Assembly: GCF_019139535.1 (NCBI RefSeq)
Contig: NZ_CP077073.1
Span: 3,748,501-3,812,500 of the forward strand
Direction of reading: 5' to 3'
DNA length: 64,000 bases
Source of the DNA: Pseudomonas muyukensis
GTDB taxonomy: Bacteria > Pseudomonadota > Gammaproteobacteria > Pseudomonadales > Pseudomonadaceae
Below the pieces are notes generated by a model. The model had not been told where the DNA came from. It did not search any database and saw only the letters and a program-made list of their open reading frames with translations. Below, one piece after another: positions 55,291-64,000 of this stretch (position 1 is the first letter of the stretch; every line of letters begins with the position of its first letter). The translations under genes and the position numbers were made by a program.

Positions 55291-57374
55291 CCCGCCTGCT
55301 GCTGACGCGCGCGCAGCGCCTGCAACCCCGTCATGAACTGCTCGGCCGGCACTGGCTGACCGAGCAGGTAGCCCTGTAGCGAATCGCAGCCCAGGCGGGT
55401 CAGGAAGTCCTGCTGGCGGTCGGTTTCCACCCCTTCGGCGACGATCCGCAGGCCCAACGCCTGGCCCAGCGCGACGATGGCCGAGACGATCGCGGCGTCA
55501 TCGCTGTCCTGCTCCAGGTCGCGGACGAAGCCGCGGTCGATCTTCAGCTCGTTGGCCGGCAGGCGCTTGAGGTACATCAGGCTCGAATAACCGGTGCCGA
55601 AGTCGTCGATGGACAGGTCCACGCCCATATCCGACAAGCGCTGCAGCACATGCAGGCTGGCATCGGCATCGCGCATGGCGGTGGTCTCGGTGATTTCCAG
55701 GGTCAGGTGGTTGGCCGGCAGGCCGTTGTCGGCCAACGCGGCGGCGACGCTGTCGACCAGCCCGACATGACAGAACTGGATAGCCGACAGGTTGACCGCG
55801 ATGCGCCAGTCCTCGTGCCCCTGGTCCATCCACTGGCGCATCTGCCGGCACGCCTCGCCCAGCACCCATTCGCCGATAGGGATGATCAGGCCGGTTTTCT
55901 CGGCCAGGCCGATGAAACGGTCCGGCAGCATCAGGCCATGTTGCGGGTGCTCCCAGCGCAGCAACGCCTCGGCACCGATGGGCTGGCGCTGCACGGCGTC
56001 GAACTTGGGCTGGTAGTGCAGGCGGAACTGGTTTTGCTCCAGCGCCGTGCGCAGGTCCTGCAGCAATTGCAACTGCTGGCGCGCGTTGCTGTTCATCGAG
56101 GCGTCGAAGAAGCTGTAGCCGTTCTTGCCGGCGCTCTTGGCGTGGTACATCGCCGCATCAGCGTTGCGCAGCAGTTCATGCTGGTCCAGGCCGTTGCCCG
56201 GATACAGCACGATGCCGAGGCTGGCCGACAGTTGCAGGTCGTGTTCGGCGACGCGGAACGGCCTGGCCATCAGGTTGACCTGCTTGACCGCGACGTTCAT
56301 GGCGTCGTCCGGCTCGTCCAGCTCCACCAGCAGCACGAACTCGTCGCCGCCGATCCGCGCCAGGGTGTCCTGGCTGTGCAGGTGGCCGCGCAGGCGCGCC
56401 GCCACGGCCTTGAGCAACTGGTCGCCGACATGGTGGCCGAAGGCATCGTTGACCGGCTTGAAGCCGTCCAGGTCGATGAACATCAAGGCAAAGCAGCCCC
56501 CCTGCTCCGCCACCCGGCCAATGGCCTGCTCGATACGGTCGGCCAGCAGCGTGCGGTTGGGCAGCCCGGTCAAGGTGTCGTGCAGGGCCAGCTGGGTCAG
56601 TTCCTGGTTGGCCAGGGTCAGCGAGCGGGCCAGCTCGGCAGTGCGCGCCTCCAGGCGCGCGTCGAGCACCGAGGTCAGCAAGGCCACTGCCAGCACTGCC
56701 AGGGTGGTGATCAGCACCAGGTAGTCCAGGCCATCGCCGGCCAGGCCGGTGGCCAGCGCGCCACAGAAACTGCCCGCGGGAAAATTGGCCGCCGCCATGC
56801 CGGTGTAGTGCATGCCGACGATGGCGATGCCCATCACCACCGCCGCCACCCCACGGATCTGCCGCACATACGGGGTGTGCTGGCGCAGGCGGAAGGCGAT
56901 CCACAGCGCGGCGGCCGAGGCCCCTACCGCGATGGCCAACGAGGCGCCGAACAGGGTCGGGTCATAGTCGATGCCCGGCTGCATGCGCAGCGCCGCCATG
57001 CCCATGTAGTGCATGCAGGCGATGCCGGTGCCCATGATCAACGCGCCGAACGCCAGTTGCAGCCACGGCAGTTTCGGCTGGCTCACCAGCCACAGGGCAA
57101 AGCCCGACGAGGCCACCGCGATCAGTAGCGACAACGCGGTGAGCGCCGCGTCGTAGCCCAGCTCGATAGGCAGGCTAAAGGCGAGCATGCCGATGAAGTG
57201 CATCGACCAGATGCCGATCCCCATGGCGAAAGCCCCTCCGCCCATCCACAGGTACACCGCCCGGCCCTTGGCCGTGGCGATGCGCCCGGTGAGGTCCAGG
57301 GCGGTGTAAGAGGCAAGAATGGCCACGCACAGCGAGATCAGCACCAGCGAGGAGGAATAACTACCAATCAGCAT
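55287..57374 (-). CDS. mucR: MucR-like MHYT-GGDEF-EAL c-di-GMP signalling protein
   Basis: A 695-residue membrane protein. The N-terminus has seven helices with three MHYT-type motifs (MHFIGM, MHYMGM, MHYTGM), thought to bind copper or sense diatomic gases. The GGDEF domain (about 265-425) has intact ARIGGDEF and no RxxD upstream; the EAL domain (about 440-690) keeps AEALLRWEHP, NLSAIQF, EITETTA and DDFGTGYSS. Both activities may be present. Domain order and length match MucR of P. aeruginosa, which links c-di-GMP to alginate synthesis. I start at ATG 57374. Confidence 0.9.
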   Translation of the reverse strand: MLIGSYSSSLVLISLCVAILASYTALDLTGRIATAKGRAVYLWMGGGAFAMGIGIWSMHFIGMLAFSLPIELGYDAALTALSLLIAVASSGFALWLVSQPKLPWLQLAFGALIMGTGIACMHYMGMAALRMQPGIDYDPTLFGASLAIAVGASAAALWIAFRLRQHTPYVRQIRGVAAVVMGIAIVGMHYTGMAAANFPAGSFCGALATGLAGDGLDYLVLITTLAVLAVALLTSVLDARLEARTAELARSLTLANQELTQLALHDTLTGLPNRTLLADRIEQAIGRVAEQGGCFALMFIDLDGFKPVNDAFGHHVGDQLLKAVAARLRGHLHSQDTLARIGGDEFVLLVELDEPDDAMNVAVKQVNLMARPFRVAEHDLQLSASLGIVLYPGNGLDQHELLRNADAAMYHAKSAGKNGYSFFDASMNSNARQQLQLLQDLRTALEQNQFRLHYQPKFDAVQRQPIGAEALLRWEHPQHGLMLPDRFIGLAEKTGLIIPIGEWVLGEACRQMRQWMDQGHEDWRIAVNLSAIQFCHVGLVDSVAAALADNGLPANHLTLEITETTAMRDADASLHVLQRLSDMGVDLSIDDFGTGYSSLMYLKRLPANELKIDRGFVRDLEQDSDDAAIVSAIVALGQALGLRIVAEGVETDRQQDFLTRLGCDSLQGYLLGQPVPAEQFMTGLQALRARQQQAG

Positions 57375-57658
57375 GCGTACTTCCAGGAGCAGGCCAAGGG
57401 AGGGCCCGGAAAAGCCGATAATTGTACTCAAGCTTTAGCGAAACGCACGGGGTTTTCACCACGCAGGATGGATCCAATGGGCGACCACAGGCGCTTTCGA
57501 GCCTGGTTTAGAGGGCTTTCCCAGGCAATAAAGGCATATTGCCACTTATCGATTGTTTCCTTGCCGCCGGGTCCGCGAGGCAACCACTGCCCCAAGCGAA
57601 GCGGCTCGCGCTAAACTAAGCGGGCCCACACTCCAATACCCACCTTCAGGAGCTCGCG

Positions 57659-57940
57659 ATGACCACCCTGCCCGGGCGCATCCCCTTGCTCGTCCTCACG
57701 CTGCTTGCCATGGCCGTGGTCGCGGGCTGTTCCAGCAAGCACGGCAACAGCCGTTACGCCGCCCAAGGCTCCAAATGCTACGCCAAGGCCCTGCCCAGCA
57801 GTGGCGAAGGTGGCCTGGCGTTCGGCCCGACCCTGGCCATGGCCAGCAAGAAGTCGCTGGACAGCTGCGTGCGCTACGCCAGCCGCTCGGGCGGCACGCC
57901 ACGCACCTGCCAGGTGGTGCTGGCCAAGTGCAAGGGCTGA
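57659..57940 (+). CDS. small predicted lipoprotein
   Basis: A 93-residue protein with a lipoprotein signal (LLVLTLLAMAVVAGC; Cys at residue 24) and a short mature domain with three further Cys residues (SKCYAKAL, DSCVRYASR, TCQVVLAKC) plus a final Lys-Gly. No known family is recognised. A CAGGAG site precedes ATG 57659. It ends one base before the convergent hydrolase gene's stop. Disulphide formation in the periplasm is likely. Confidence 0.75.
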   Translation: MTTLPGRIPLLVLTLLAMAVVAGCSSKHGNSRYAAQGSKCYAKALPSSGEGGLAFGPTLAMASKKSLDSCVRYASRSGGTPRTCQVVLAKCKG

Positions 57941-57941
57941 G

Positions 57942-58625
57942 CTAGCCGAGCGCTTCCTCGATCAGCCCAGCGATCTCTTTGGCCCTGGACGCCAACGAGG
58001 CATGACTGGCGTCCAGGGTGATCACCTTGCGCGCCTTCAGCCGCGCCGACATCATCCGCTGGTTGTCGGGGGCGATCATGTGGTCCTGGCTGGAAATCTG
58101 GTACCAGGACGGTTTGTCGCGCCACGCAGGATGGCCGATGGCGTCGGCGAAGGTGCTCGCCAGTGGCGCCTTCTGGGTCACCGCCATCACCAGCCCCTCG
58201 TCCTGAGACAGGTCCTGGCAGAAGCTCTGGTGGAACTTGTCGGCCTTGAGCCACAAGTAACCGTCGCTGTCCGCCTCCAGGTTCGGCGCTGCCGCCGGCA
58301 CATGCTGCTGGGTCAGGCCACCCGGACTTTCGCCGGCATCCGGGGCGAACGCCGCGACATACACCAGCCCCGTCACATTGGGCGCGTTGCCGGCCTCGGT
58401 GATCACTGCCCCGCCATAGGAGTGCCCGACCAGCAGCACCGGCCCCTGGACCTGCGCGATCATCTTGCGCGTGCGCTCGACATCGTCGGCCAGCGCGGTC
58501 AAGGGCAGTTCCACCGCGCGAACATCGTGGATGCCCCGGCGCGCCAACTCGACGATGACCTTGCCCCAATGGGCGGCGCCGCCCCAGAAACCATGTACCA
58601 GTACCACGGTTGTCTTGCTGTTCAT
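57942..58625 (-). CDS. alpha/beta hydrolase
   Basis: A 227-residue alpha/beta-hydrolase. The nucleophile elbow is GHSYGG (Ser in VLLVGHSYGGAVITEAG), the oxyanion strand motif is HGFWGG near the start, and a His in DASHASL near the C-terminus completes the triad. The N-terminus MNSKTTVVLVHG matches esterase-like relatives of SalicylMe esterase and EstC. I start at ATG 58625 instead of the longer frame. No signal peptide, so probably cytoplasmic. Substrate unknown. Confidence 0.88.
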   Translation of the reverse strand: MNSKTTVVLVHGFWGGAAHWGKVIVELARRGIHDVRAVELPLTALADDVERTRKMIAQVQGPVLLVGHSYGGAVITEAGNAPNVTGLVYVAAFAPDAGESPGGLTQQHVPAAAPNLEADSDGYLWLKADKFHQSFCQDLSQDEGLVMAVTQKAPLASTFADAIGHPAWRDKPSWYQISSQDHMIAPDNQRMMSARLKARKVITLDASHASLASRAKEIAGLIEEALG

Positions 58626-58722
58626 CAAGGAATGCCTCTGCGAGTGAGGGTGAGCGAGGCAAGAGCATAGGCCACCCATCCAAGGGCATTAGATCAAAGG
58701 CATTGGCGTGGCCCTTGGCTAA

Positions 58723-59538
58723 TTACCGGGCCGACTCGGCTTGCTGGCGTTGCCAGCGGCGCAGGTTCTGCTCCACCAGTTGCGCCGGCAGTGGCCCGGC
58801 TGCCAGCTCGGCCACCTTGCGGGCCAGCTGTTCGCGCAGCGCCGGGACATTACAGGCAGACTTGCGCGACAGCGCCAGGTACAGGCCCTCGCTGGAAATC
58901 GGCGGGTCGAGGATGTCCAGCGCCTGGTCCTTGTCCAAGGTGCGGGCCAGCGCCAGCCCGGGGTAGCGCTCGAACAGCACGTAGTCGCTGCGCCCCAGCA
59001 GCAGTTTCTGGAACGCCTGGGAAGCGCTGGGTACGGCTTCCAGGTTCAACTGCGCCCGCGCATAGTCGTCGAAGGCCTGGCCATGGCTGTTGTTGACCAA
59101 GGTTCCGCCACGCCGGCCCTTGAGGTCGGACCAGTCGTGGTAGGTGAAGCCTTCGCCCTTGCGCACCCACGCCACGCTGGAGGTGTACAGGAACGGCGGG
59201 CTGATGAAATCGGTGGCCAGGGCCCGGGCATTGGTGCGGAAATACCCGGCCAGCAGGTCGATGCGGCCCGTGTTGACCTCTTCCTGGGCCCGCGACCAGG
59301 GCCCCACGTACAGCACATTCACCGCCAGCCCGAGGGCCTTGGCCACATGCTGGAGCAGGTCGGCGTTGGCGCCGATCAGTTGCTGGGGGTTTTGCGGGTC
59401 GCGCCAGAGGTACGGGGGGTACTCGGGGTTGCCGGTGGCGCTGAGCTGCCGGCAGTCGTCTGCGGCCAGCGCGGCCTTGGGCAGCCAGGCCAGGGCGAGC
59501 GTCAGCAGCGCAGGCAGGGCCAGACGGCGTTCGCTCAT
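58723..59538 (-). CDS. periplasmic solute-binding protein (SBP_bac_3)
   Basis: A 271-residue protein with a signal peptide (LALPALLTLALAWLPKAALA, cleavage near residue 26) and a bacterial extracellular solute-binding domain of family 3: LSATGNPEYPPYLWRDP, ADLLQHVAKALGL and the DLLAGYFRTNARA block. No ABC permease or ATPase is encoded beside it, so it may be an orphan sensor or scavenger of amino acids rather than part of a complete importer. Its own transcription unit is likely. Confidence 0.85.
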   Translation of the reverse strand: MSERRLALPALLTLALAWLPKAALAADDCRQLSATGNPEYPPYLWRDPQNPQQLIGANADLLQHVAKALGLAVNVLYVGPWSRAQEEVNTGRIDLLAGYFRTNARALATDFISPPFLYTSSVAWVRKGEGFTYHDWSDLKGRRGGTLVNNSHGQAFDDYARAQLNLEAVPSASQAFQKLLLGRSDYVLFERYPGLALARTLDKDQALDILDPPISSEGLYLALSRKSACNVPALREQLARKVAELAAGPLPAQLVEQNLRRWQRQQAESAR

Positions 59539-59691
59539 GGTGGTCCTCGCACGGTGAAATCACGCCACTGATAACGGGGCTTTACACAGTGTGCACGAGA
59601 AATGGCCGATCGCCACGTTTTGTCTGCGCGCGATGGTGCGGTACAGCGTCACGTGCCTGGCGCCCACGGGTTTAAGGCAGATCGCAGACGG

Positions 59692-60637
59692 CGTAGGGGC
59701 TGGCTTGCCGGCGAACACCGGCGCAGCCGGTGCCATCATCGCGTCGCCTGGTTCGCCAGCAAGGCTGGCTACGGGTGTTGCAGGCCGTAATCGGCGTAGG
59801 AGCCGGCCTTGCCGGCGAACACCGGCGCAGCCGGTGCCATCCACCGCGGCGCCTGGTTCGCCAGCAACGCTGGCGCCTACGGGTGATGCAGGCCGTAATC
59901 GGCGTAGGAGCCGGCCTTGCCGGCGAACACCGGCGCAGCCGGTGCCATCCACCGCGGCGCCTGGTTCGCCAGCAAGGCTGGCGCCTACGGGTGTTGCAGG
60001 CCGTAATCGGCGTAGGAGCCGGCCTTGCCGGCGAACACCGGCGCAGCCGGTGCCATCCACCGCGGCGCCTGGTTCGCCAGCAAGGCTGGCGCCTACGGGT
60101 GTTGCAGGCCGTAATCGGCGTAGGAGCCGGCCTTGCCGGCGAACACCGGCGCAGCCGGTGCCATCCACCGCGGCGCCTGGTTCGCCAGCAACGCTGGCGC
60201 CTACGGGTGATGCAGGCCGTAATCGGCGTAGGAGCCGGCCTTGCCGGCGAACACCGGCGCAGCCGGTGCCAGCCATCGCGGCGCCTGGTTCGCCAGCAAG
60301 CTGGCGCCTACGGGTGTTGCAGGCCGTAATCGGCGTAGGAGCCGGCTTGCCGGCGAACACCGGCATAGCCGGTGCCATCCACCGCGGCGCCTGGTTCGCC
60401 AGCAACGCTGGCGCCTACGGGTGTTGCAGGCCGTGATCGGCGTAGGAGCCGGCCTTGCCGGCGAACACCGGCGCAGCCGGTGCCATCCACCGCGGCGCCT
60501 GGTTCGCCAGCAAGGCTGGCGCCTACGGGTGTTGCAGGCCGTAATCGGCGTAGGAGCCGGCCTTGCCGGCGAACACCGGCGCAGCCGGTGCCATCCACCG
60601 CGGCGCCTGGTTCGCCAGCACGCTGGCGCCCACGGGT
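59692..60637. repeat. tandem array of nine 108-bp REPIN-like units
   Basis: GTAGGAG (first copy GTAGGGG) recurs at 59693, 59796, 59904, 60012, 60120, 60228, 60335, 60442 and 60550; most intervals are exactly 108 bp. Each unit joins a REP (GAGCCGGCCTTGCCGGCGAA), a GC-rich spacer and an inverted REP (GTTCGCCAGCAAGGCTGGCG), then a linker TTGCAGGCCGTAATCGGC. The array ends on the opmB stop codon. The period is a multiple of three, so long false reading frames run through it on both strands. Confidence 0.95.
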
Positions 60638-62121
60638 CACTGCTCGGCCAGCGCTGCCTGGTTGTCCCAGCCGCCGCCCAACGCGGCAATCAACTGTACG
60701 CTCGCCACCAGCCGCCCCTGCAGCAAGGTCAGCACGCTGCGCTCGTTGCTCAAGGCCGTGGTCTGCACATTCACTACATCCAGGTAGCCGATCAACCCGG
60801 CCTTGTACTGGTTCTCGGTCAGGCGCAACGACTCGCGCGCCGCCTCCAGCGCTTCCTGGCGCACTACCGCCTCATCGCCATACACCTTCAACTGCACCAG
60901 GTAGTTCTCAACCTCCTTGAACCCATCCAGCACGGTCTGGCGGTACTGCGCCACGGTCTGGTCATACACTGCCTCGGTGCGGTCCACCTCGGCGCTGCGC
61001 TTGCCAGCGTCGAACAGGTTCAGCGCCAGTTGCGGGCCCACCGACCAGTAGCGGTTGGGCAGCTCGATCCAGTTCTTGAAGCTGCTGCTGGAATAGCCAC
61101 CACTCATGCTCAACGACAGGTCAGGGAAATACGCGGCGCGGGAGACCCCGATATTCGAGTTGGCCGCCATCACCTTACGCTCGGCGGAGGCGATATCCGG
61201 GCGCCGCTCCAGCAGCTGCGACGGCAGCGTCACGGGAATCTGCGGCAACGCCGGGATGTCGTTGCTCGCAGCCAGGGCGAAATCGGCCGGCGCCTTGCCC
61301 ATCAGCACGGCAATGGCGTTTTCGTACTGGGCGCGCTGCCAGGCCAGGTCGATCAGGTCGGCCTGGGTAGTCTTGAGCTGGGTGCGCGCCTGGGCCACGG
61401 CGTCCGGTCCGGCCACGCCGGCGCGGTACTGGTTTTCGTTCATTTTCAGCGAACGTTCGTAGGCTGCCACCGTGGCTTCGAGCAGGCGCTTCTGCTCGTC
61501 GATCACCCGCAACTGCAGGTAGTTCTGCACCAGCTCCGACTGCTGGCTCAGGCGGATCGCCGCCATGTCGGCCAGGCTGGCTTGGGCGCTGGCCTCGTTG
61601 GCATCGAGGGTGTCGCGCAGCTTGCCCCACAGGTCGATCTCCCAGCTGACGCCGAGCTGCGCGTTGTAGGTGTTGCGGATACCGCTGCTGTTGTTGGACA
61701 GGCTGGAACTGGAACTGCCGGTGCCCTGCGCCGAGCGGTTCTTGCTGGTGGTCAGGTCCAGCGAGGGGAACAGCGCCGAACGGCTGCTGCGCACCAGGGC
61801 CTGGGCCTGGCGGTATTGCGCCTCGTACTGGGCCACGGTCTGGTTACTGCGGTTCAGTTCCTCGATCAGGCCGTTGAGCTGCGCGTCGCCATAGATTTCC
61901 CACCAGGCGCCGCGGGCGATGGCGTCCGACGGGTTGGCCTGGGTCCAGCCTTCGGCCTGCTTGAACTGCGCCGGGGTGCTGAGTTCCGGCCGCTGGTAGT
62001 CCGGGCTCAGGGTACAGGCACTGAGCATCGCCACGCACAGGCCGGCGCCGAGCAGGCGCGACCCGCGCCCCTGGGTCAGCAGCTTGAGGGCGCGGTGGAT
62101 GCGGGTATGGGCAAAGTTCAT
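60637..62121 (-). CDS. opmB: OpmB-like outer-membrane efflux lipoprotein
   Basis: A 494-residue channel of the OprM/NodT class. It has a lipobox LSAC (Cys36) followed by TLSPDYQRPE. Two OEP domains contain LLERRPDIASAERKVMAANS and LNLFDAGKRSAEVDRTEA. The start ATG 62121 overlaps the pump gene's stop (ATGA), so the two are translationally coupled. It follows the C-terminal RND gene, as OpmB does in the MuxABC-OpmB system. Its stop lies directly against the 108-bp repeat array. Confidence 0.88.
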   Translation of the reverse strand: MNFAHTRIHRALKLLTQGRGSRLLGAGLCVAMLSACTLSPDYQRPELSTPAQFKQAEGWTQANPSDAIARGAWWEIYGDAQLNGLIEELNRSNQTVAQYEAQYRQAQALVRSSRSALFPSLDLTTSKNRSAQGTGSSSSSLSNNSSGIRNTYNAQLGVSWEIDLWGKLRDTLDANEASAQASLADMAAIRLSQQSELVQNYLQLRVIDEQKRLLEATVAAYERSLKMNENQYRAGVAGPDAVAQARTQLKTTQADLIDLAWQRAQYENAIAVLMGKAPADFALAASNDIPALPQIPVTLPSQLLERRPDIASAERKVMAANSNIGVSRAAYFPDLSLSMSGGYSSSSFKNWIELPNRYWSVGPQLALNLFDAGKRSAEVDRTEAVYDQTVAQYRQTVLDGFKEVENYLVQLKVYGDEAVVRQEALEAARESLRLTENQYKAGLIGYLDVVNVQTTALSNERSVLTLLQGRLVASVQLIAALGGGWDNQAALAEQ

Positions 62122-64000
62122 AGCGGGGTATCCAGGGCAGCGTCGGTGCGCACGCCGCGCCAACGGTTGAAACGGTGGCGCAGACGGTCGAGGTACAGGT
62201 AGACCACCGGCGTTGTGTAGAGGGTCAGGAGCTGGCTGAACACCAGGCCGCCGATGATGGTCAGGCCCAGCGGCTGGCGCATTTCGGCGCCTTCGGCGCG
62301 GCTGAGCAGCAGCGGCAGCGCGCCGAGGATGGCCGCCAGGGTAGTCATCAGGATCGGTCGCAGGCGCAGCAGGCAGGCACGCCGGATCGACTCTTCCGGC
62401 GACAGGCCTTCGTGGCGCTCCAGTTGCAGGGCCAGGTCGATCATCAGGATGGCGTTCTTCTTCACCACGCCGATCAGCAGGAACAGCCCCAGCAGCGAGA
62501 TCAGGCTGAACTCGCCGCCGGTCAGGTACAACGCCAGCAAGGCGCCGACCCCGGCCGACGGCAGTGTCGAGAGGATGGTCAGCGGGTGGATGTAGCTTTC
62601 GTAGAGGATGCCCAGCACCAGGTACACCAGCAACAGCGCGCCAAGGATCATCAGCGGCTGCCCTTCGGCGGTCTTGCTGAAGGCATCGGCGGTGCCGCCG
62701 AGCTTGGCGATCACCGACTCGGGCAGGCCCAGCTTGGCCACCGCGCGCTCCAGCGCAGCCATGGCCTGGTCGGGGCTGTAGCCTTCGGCGACGTCGAAGG
62801 CGATGTCCTCGGAGGCGAACTGGTCTTCATGGCTGACCCGGTCGTTGGCCAGCGAGTTCTCGTAGCGGGCAAAGCTCGACAGCGGCACGCGGGCGCCATC
62901 GGCGGTGATCACCTGCACCTGCTCCAGGGTGCTGGGGTCCCAGGCGTACTTGGGGTTGATCTCCAGCACCACCTGGTACTGGTTGAGGCTGTCGTAGATG
63001 GTCGAGATCTGCCGCTGGCTGTAGGCGTTGTTGAGCACCGCGGTGACCATGGCCATGTCGATCCCCAGGCGCTTGGCCTGGTCGCGGTCGACCACCAGGG
63101 TCACCTGCTGGGTGCCGGCGCCGTCATGGGCGTCGATGGCGGTCAGCTCGGGCAGCTTGCGCAGTTCGGCGGCGACTTTCGGGAACCACTCGCGCAGTGC
63201 CGCCAGGTCGCCACTCTGCAGGGTGTAGAAGTACTGCGAGGTGCTCTGGTCGCGGCCGCCGCCGCCCAGTTGCAGGTCCTGGTCGGCCATCAGGTACAGG
63301 CGCCCGCCCGGCACCTTGGGCATCTCCTTGCGCAGGCGCTCGATGACTTTCTGCGCGCTCTCCTTGCGCTCGGCGATGGGCGTCAGGCGCACCAGCATGA
63401 AGGCATTGTTGGTGCCGCTGTTGCCGCCGATGAAGCCGGCCACGCTCTGCACCGCCGGGTCCTTGAGCAGCGCCCGGCGGTAGATCTCCATCTTCGGCTG
63501 CATCACGCTGAACGACAGGCCGTCGTCGCCACGGATGAAACCTTGCAACTGGCCGGTGTCCTGCTGCGGCATCAGGGTCTTGGGCACCACCACGTACAGG
63601 GCGATGTTCAGGCCGATGGTCGCCAGCAGGCTGAACAGGGTCAGGCGCTTGTGCCGCAGGGCCCAGCCCAGGCTGCGGTCATAGCCGGCGACCATGCGCC
63701 GGTGAATGCCGTCGCTCCAGCGCTGCAGGCGCGTCTGCTGTTGCGGGCCGTGGACCTTCAACCAGCGCGAGCAGAGCATCGGCGTCAGGGTCAGCGACAC
63801 CACCAGCGAGACGATGATCGCCGCCGCCAGGGTGATCGAGAACTCCTTGAACAGGCCACGGACGATACCACCCATGAACAGGATCGAGACGAACACCGCC
63901 ACCAGCGAGACGTTCATCGACAACAGGGTGAAACCTACCTCCCTGGCGCCCTTGTAGGCCGCCTGCAGCGGGCCCTCGCCGTTCTCGATATGCCGGGAGA
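62118..64000 (-). CDS. muxC: MuxC-like RND transporter, 5' part outside window
   Basis: About 627 codons, the C-terminal two thirds of an RND pump. The frame stays open to the right edge, and residues before the first possible start (ending GAREVGFTLL) match the family, so the true start lies outside. The HAE1/MdtC-type features are FSITLAAAIIVSLVVSLTLT, the GVVKKNAILMIDLALQLER block with the Lys of the proton relay, and MRQPLGLTIIGGLVFSQLLT. Together with OpmB it indicates a muxABC-opmB type operon, which in P. aeruginosa exports several drugs through a pump with two RND subunits. MuxA and MuxB are expected upstream, to the right. Confidence 0.88.
   Translation of the reverse strand, partial: SRHIENGEGPLQAAYKGAREVGFTLLSMNVSLVAVFVSILFMGGIVRGLFKEFSITLAAAIIVSLVVSLTLTPMLCSRWLKVHGPQQQTRLQRWSDGIHRRMVAGYDRSLGWALRHKRLTLFSLLATIGLNIALYVVVPKTLMPQQDTGQLQGFIRGDDGLSFSVMQPKMEIYRRALLKDPAVQSVAGFIGGNSGTNNAFMLVRLTPIAERKESAQKVIERLRKEMPKVPGGRLYLMADQDLQLGGGGRDQSTSQYFYTLQSGDLAALREWFPKVAAELRKLPELTAIDAHDGAGTQQVTLVVDRDQAKRLGIDMAMVTAVLNNAYSQRQISTIYDSLNQYQVVLEINPKYAWDPSTLEQVQVITADGARVPLSSFARYENSLANDRVSHEDQFASEDIAFDVAEGYSPDQAMAALERAVAKLGLPESVIAKLGGTADAFSKTAEGQPLMILGALLLVYLVLGILYESYIHPLTILSTLPSAGVGALLALYLTGGEFSLISLLGLFLLIGVVKKNAILMIDLALQLERHEGLSPEESIRRACLLRLRPILMTTLAAILGALPLLLSRAEGAEMRQPLGLTIIGGLVFSQLLTLYTTPVVYLYLDRLRHRFNRWRGVRTDAALDTPL

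Noticed and set aside
59692..60637. CRISPR array
   Set aside because: Units are 108 bp and identical throughout; there are no unique spacers between short repeats and no cas genes. The units are paired REP sequences.
59591..62202. Long reading frames through the repeat array (281 residues on both strands; 653 residues running on into opmB)
   Set aside because: The 108-bp period is a multiple of three, so frames stay open by repetition. The translations are Arg/Ala/Gly repeats without ribosome-binding sites.

Overview
The window is GC-rich Gammaproteobacterial chromosome that reads as a fluorescent Pseudomonas, most likely the P. putida group. Support comes from MexCD-OprJ and MuxC-OpmB type RND pumps, an AruH-like transaminase, a CbtAB/CobW-CobN cobalt-cobalamin locus, DUF1652 and DUF1272 small proteins, and many Pseudomonas-type REP sequences. 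This assignment is inference from gene families; no rRNA or tRNA gene was seen.

Layout. 1-4448: end of an NfrA-like outer-membrane gene, a DUF4434 secreted protein and a diguanylate cyclase, probably a c-di-GMP-controlled surface glycan cluster. 4468-10948: an RstA/RstB-like two-component system divergent from a two-gene RND pump that lacks an outer-membrane partner. 11010-11585: mobA. 11817-17506: a mexCD-oprJ operon without nfxB beside it. 17692-22598: Rieske-FAD oxidoreductase, a large palindromic repeat, aldo/keto reductase, a VpsR-type sigma-54 activator and a small orphan gene. 22702-31911: cobalamin region, in which two back-to-back cobalamin riboswitches control cobW-cobN-chlI-vWA (leftward) and cbtB-cbtA-cobE-cobM (rightward). 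32107-37713: DUF1272, a BvgA/BvgS-like phosphorelay and a soluble PAS chemoreceptor. 38335-41570: gluconate regulator, kinase and permease with three matching operators. 42128-46750: an NtrC-type response regulator with two paralogous histidine kinases around an AT-rich island. 46857-50488: transglycosylase, an isolated gspG-gspF pair and a diguanylate cyclase. 50504-59538: tyrosine recombinase, NnrS, DUF1345, AruH-like transaminase, DUF1652, MucR-like MHYT-GGDEF-EAL protein, lipoprotein, alpha/beta hydrolase and a solute-binding protein. 59692-60637: a nine-unit 108-bp repeat array touching the stop codon of opmB. 60637-64000: opmB and the 3' part of muxC.

How the parts connect. Efflux (three RND systems) and signalling dominate: four two-component or phosphorelay systems, three GGDEF proteins, and a VpsR-type regulator of a family linked elsewhere to c-di-GMP and exopolysaccharide. 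The clearest regulatory logic is in the cobalamin locus (twin riboswitches) and the gluconate locus (three copies of one 14-bp palindrome). The most unusual structures are two distant arrays built from the same 108-bp REPIN-like unit, an 80-bp-armed near-perfect palindrome at 19249-19536, the isolated gspG-gspF pair, and a stand-alone recombinase whose start codon lies inside a 15-bp palindrome.
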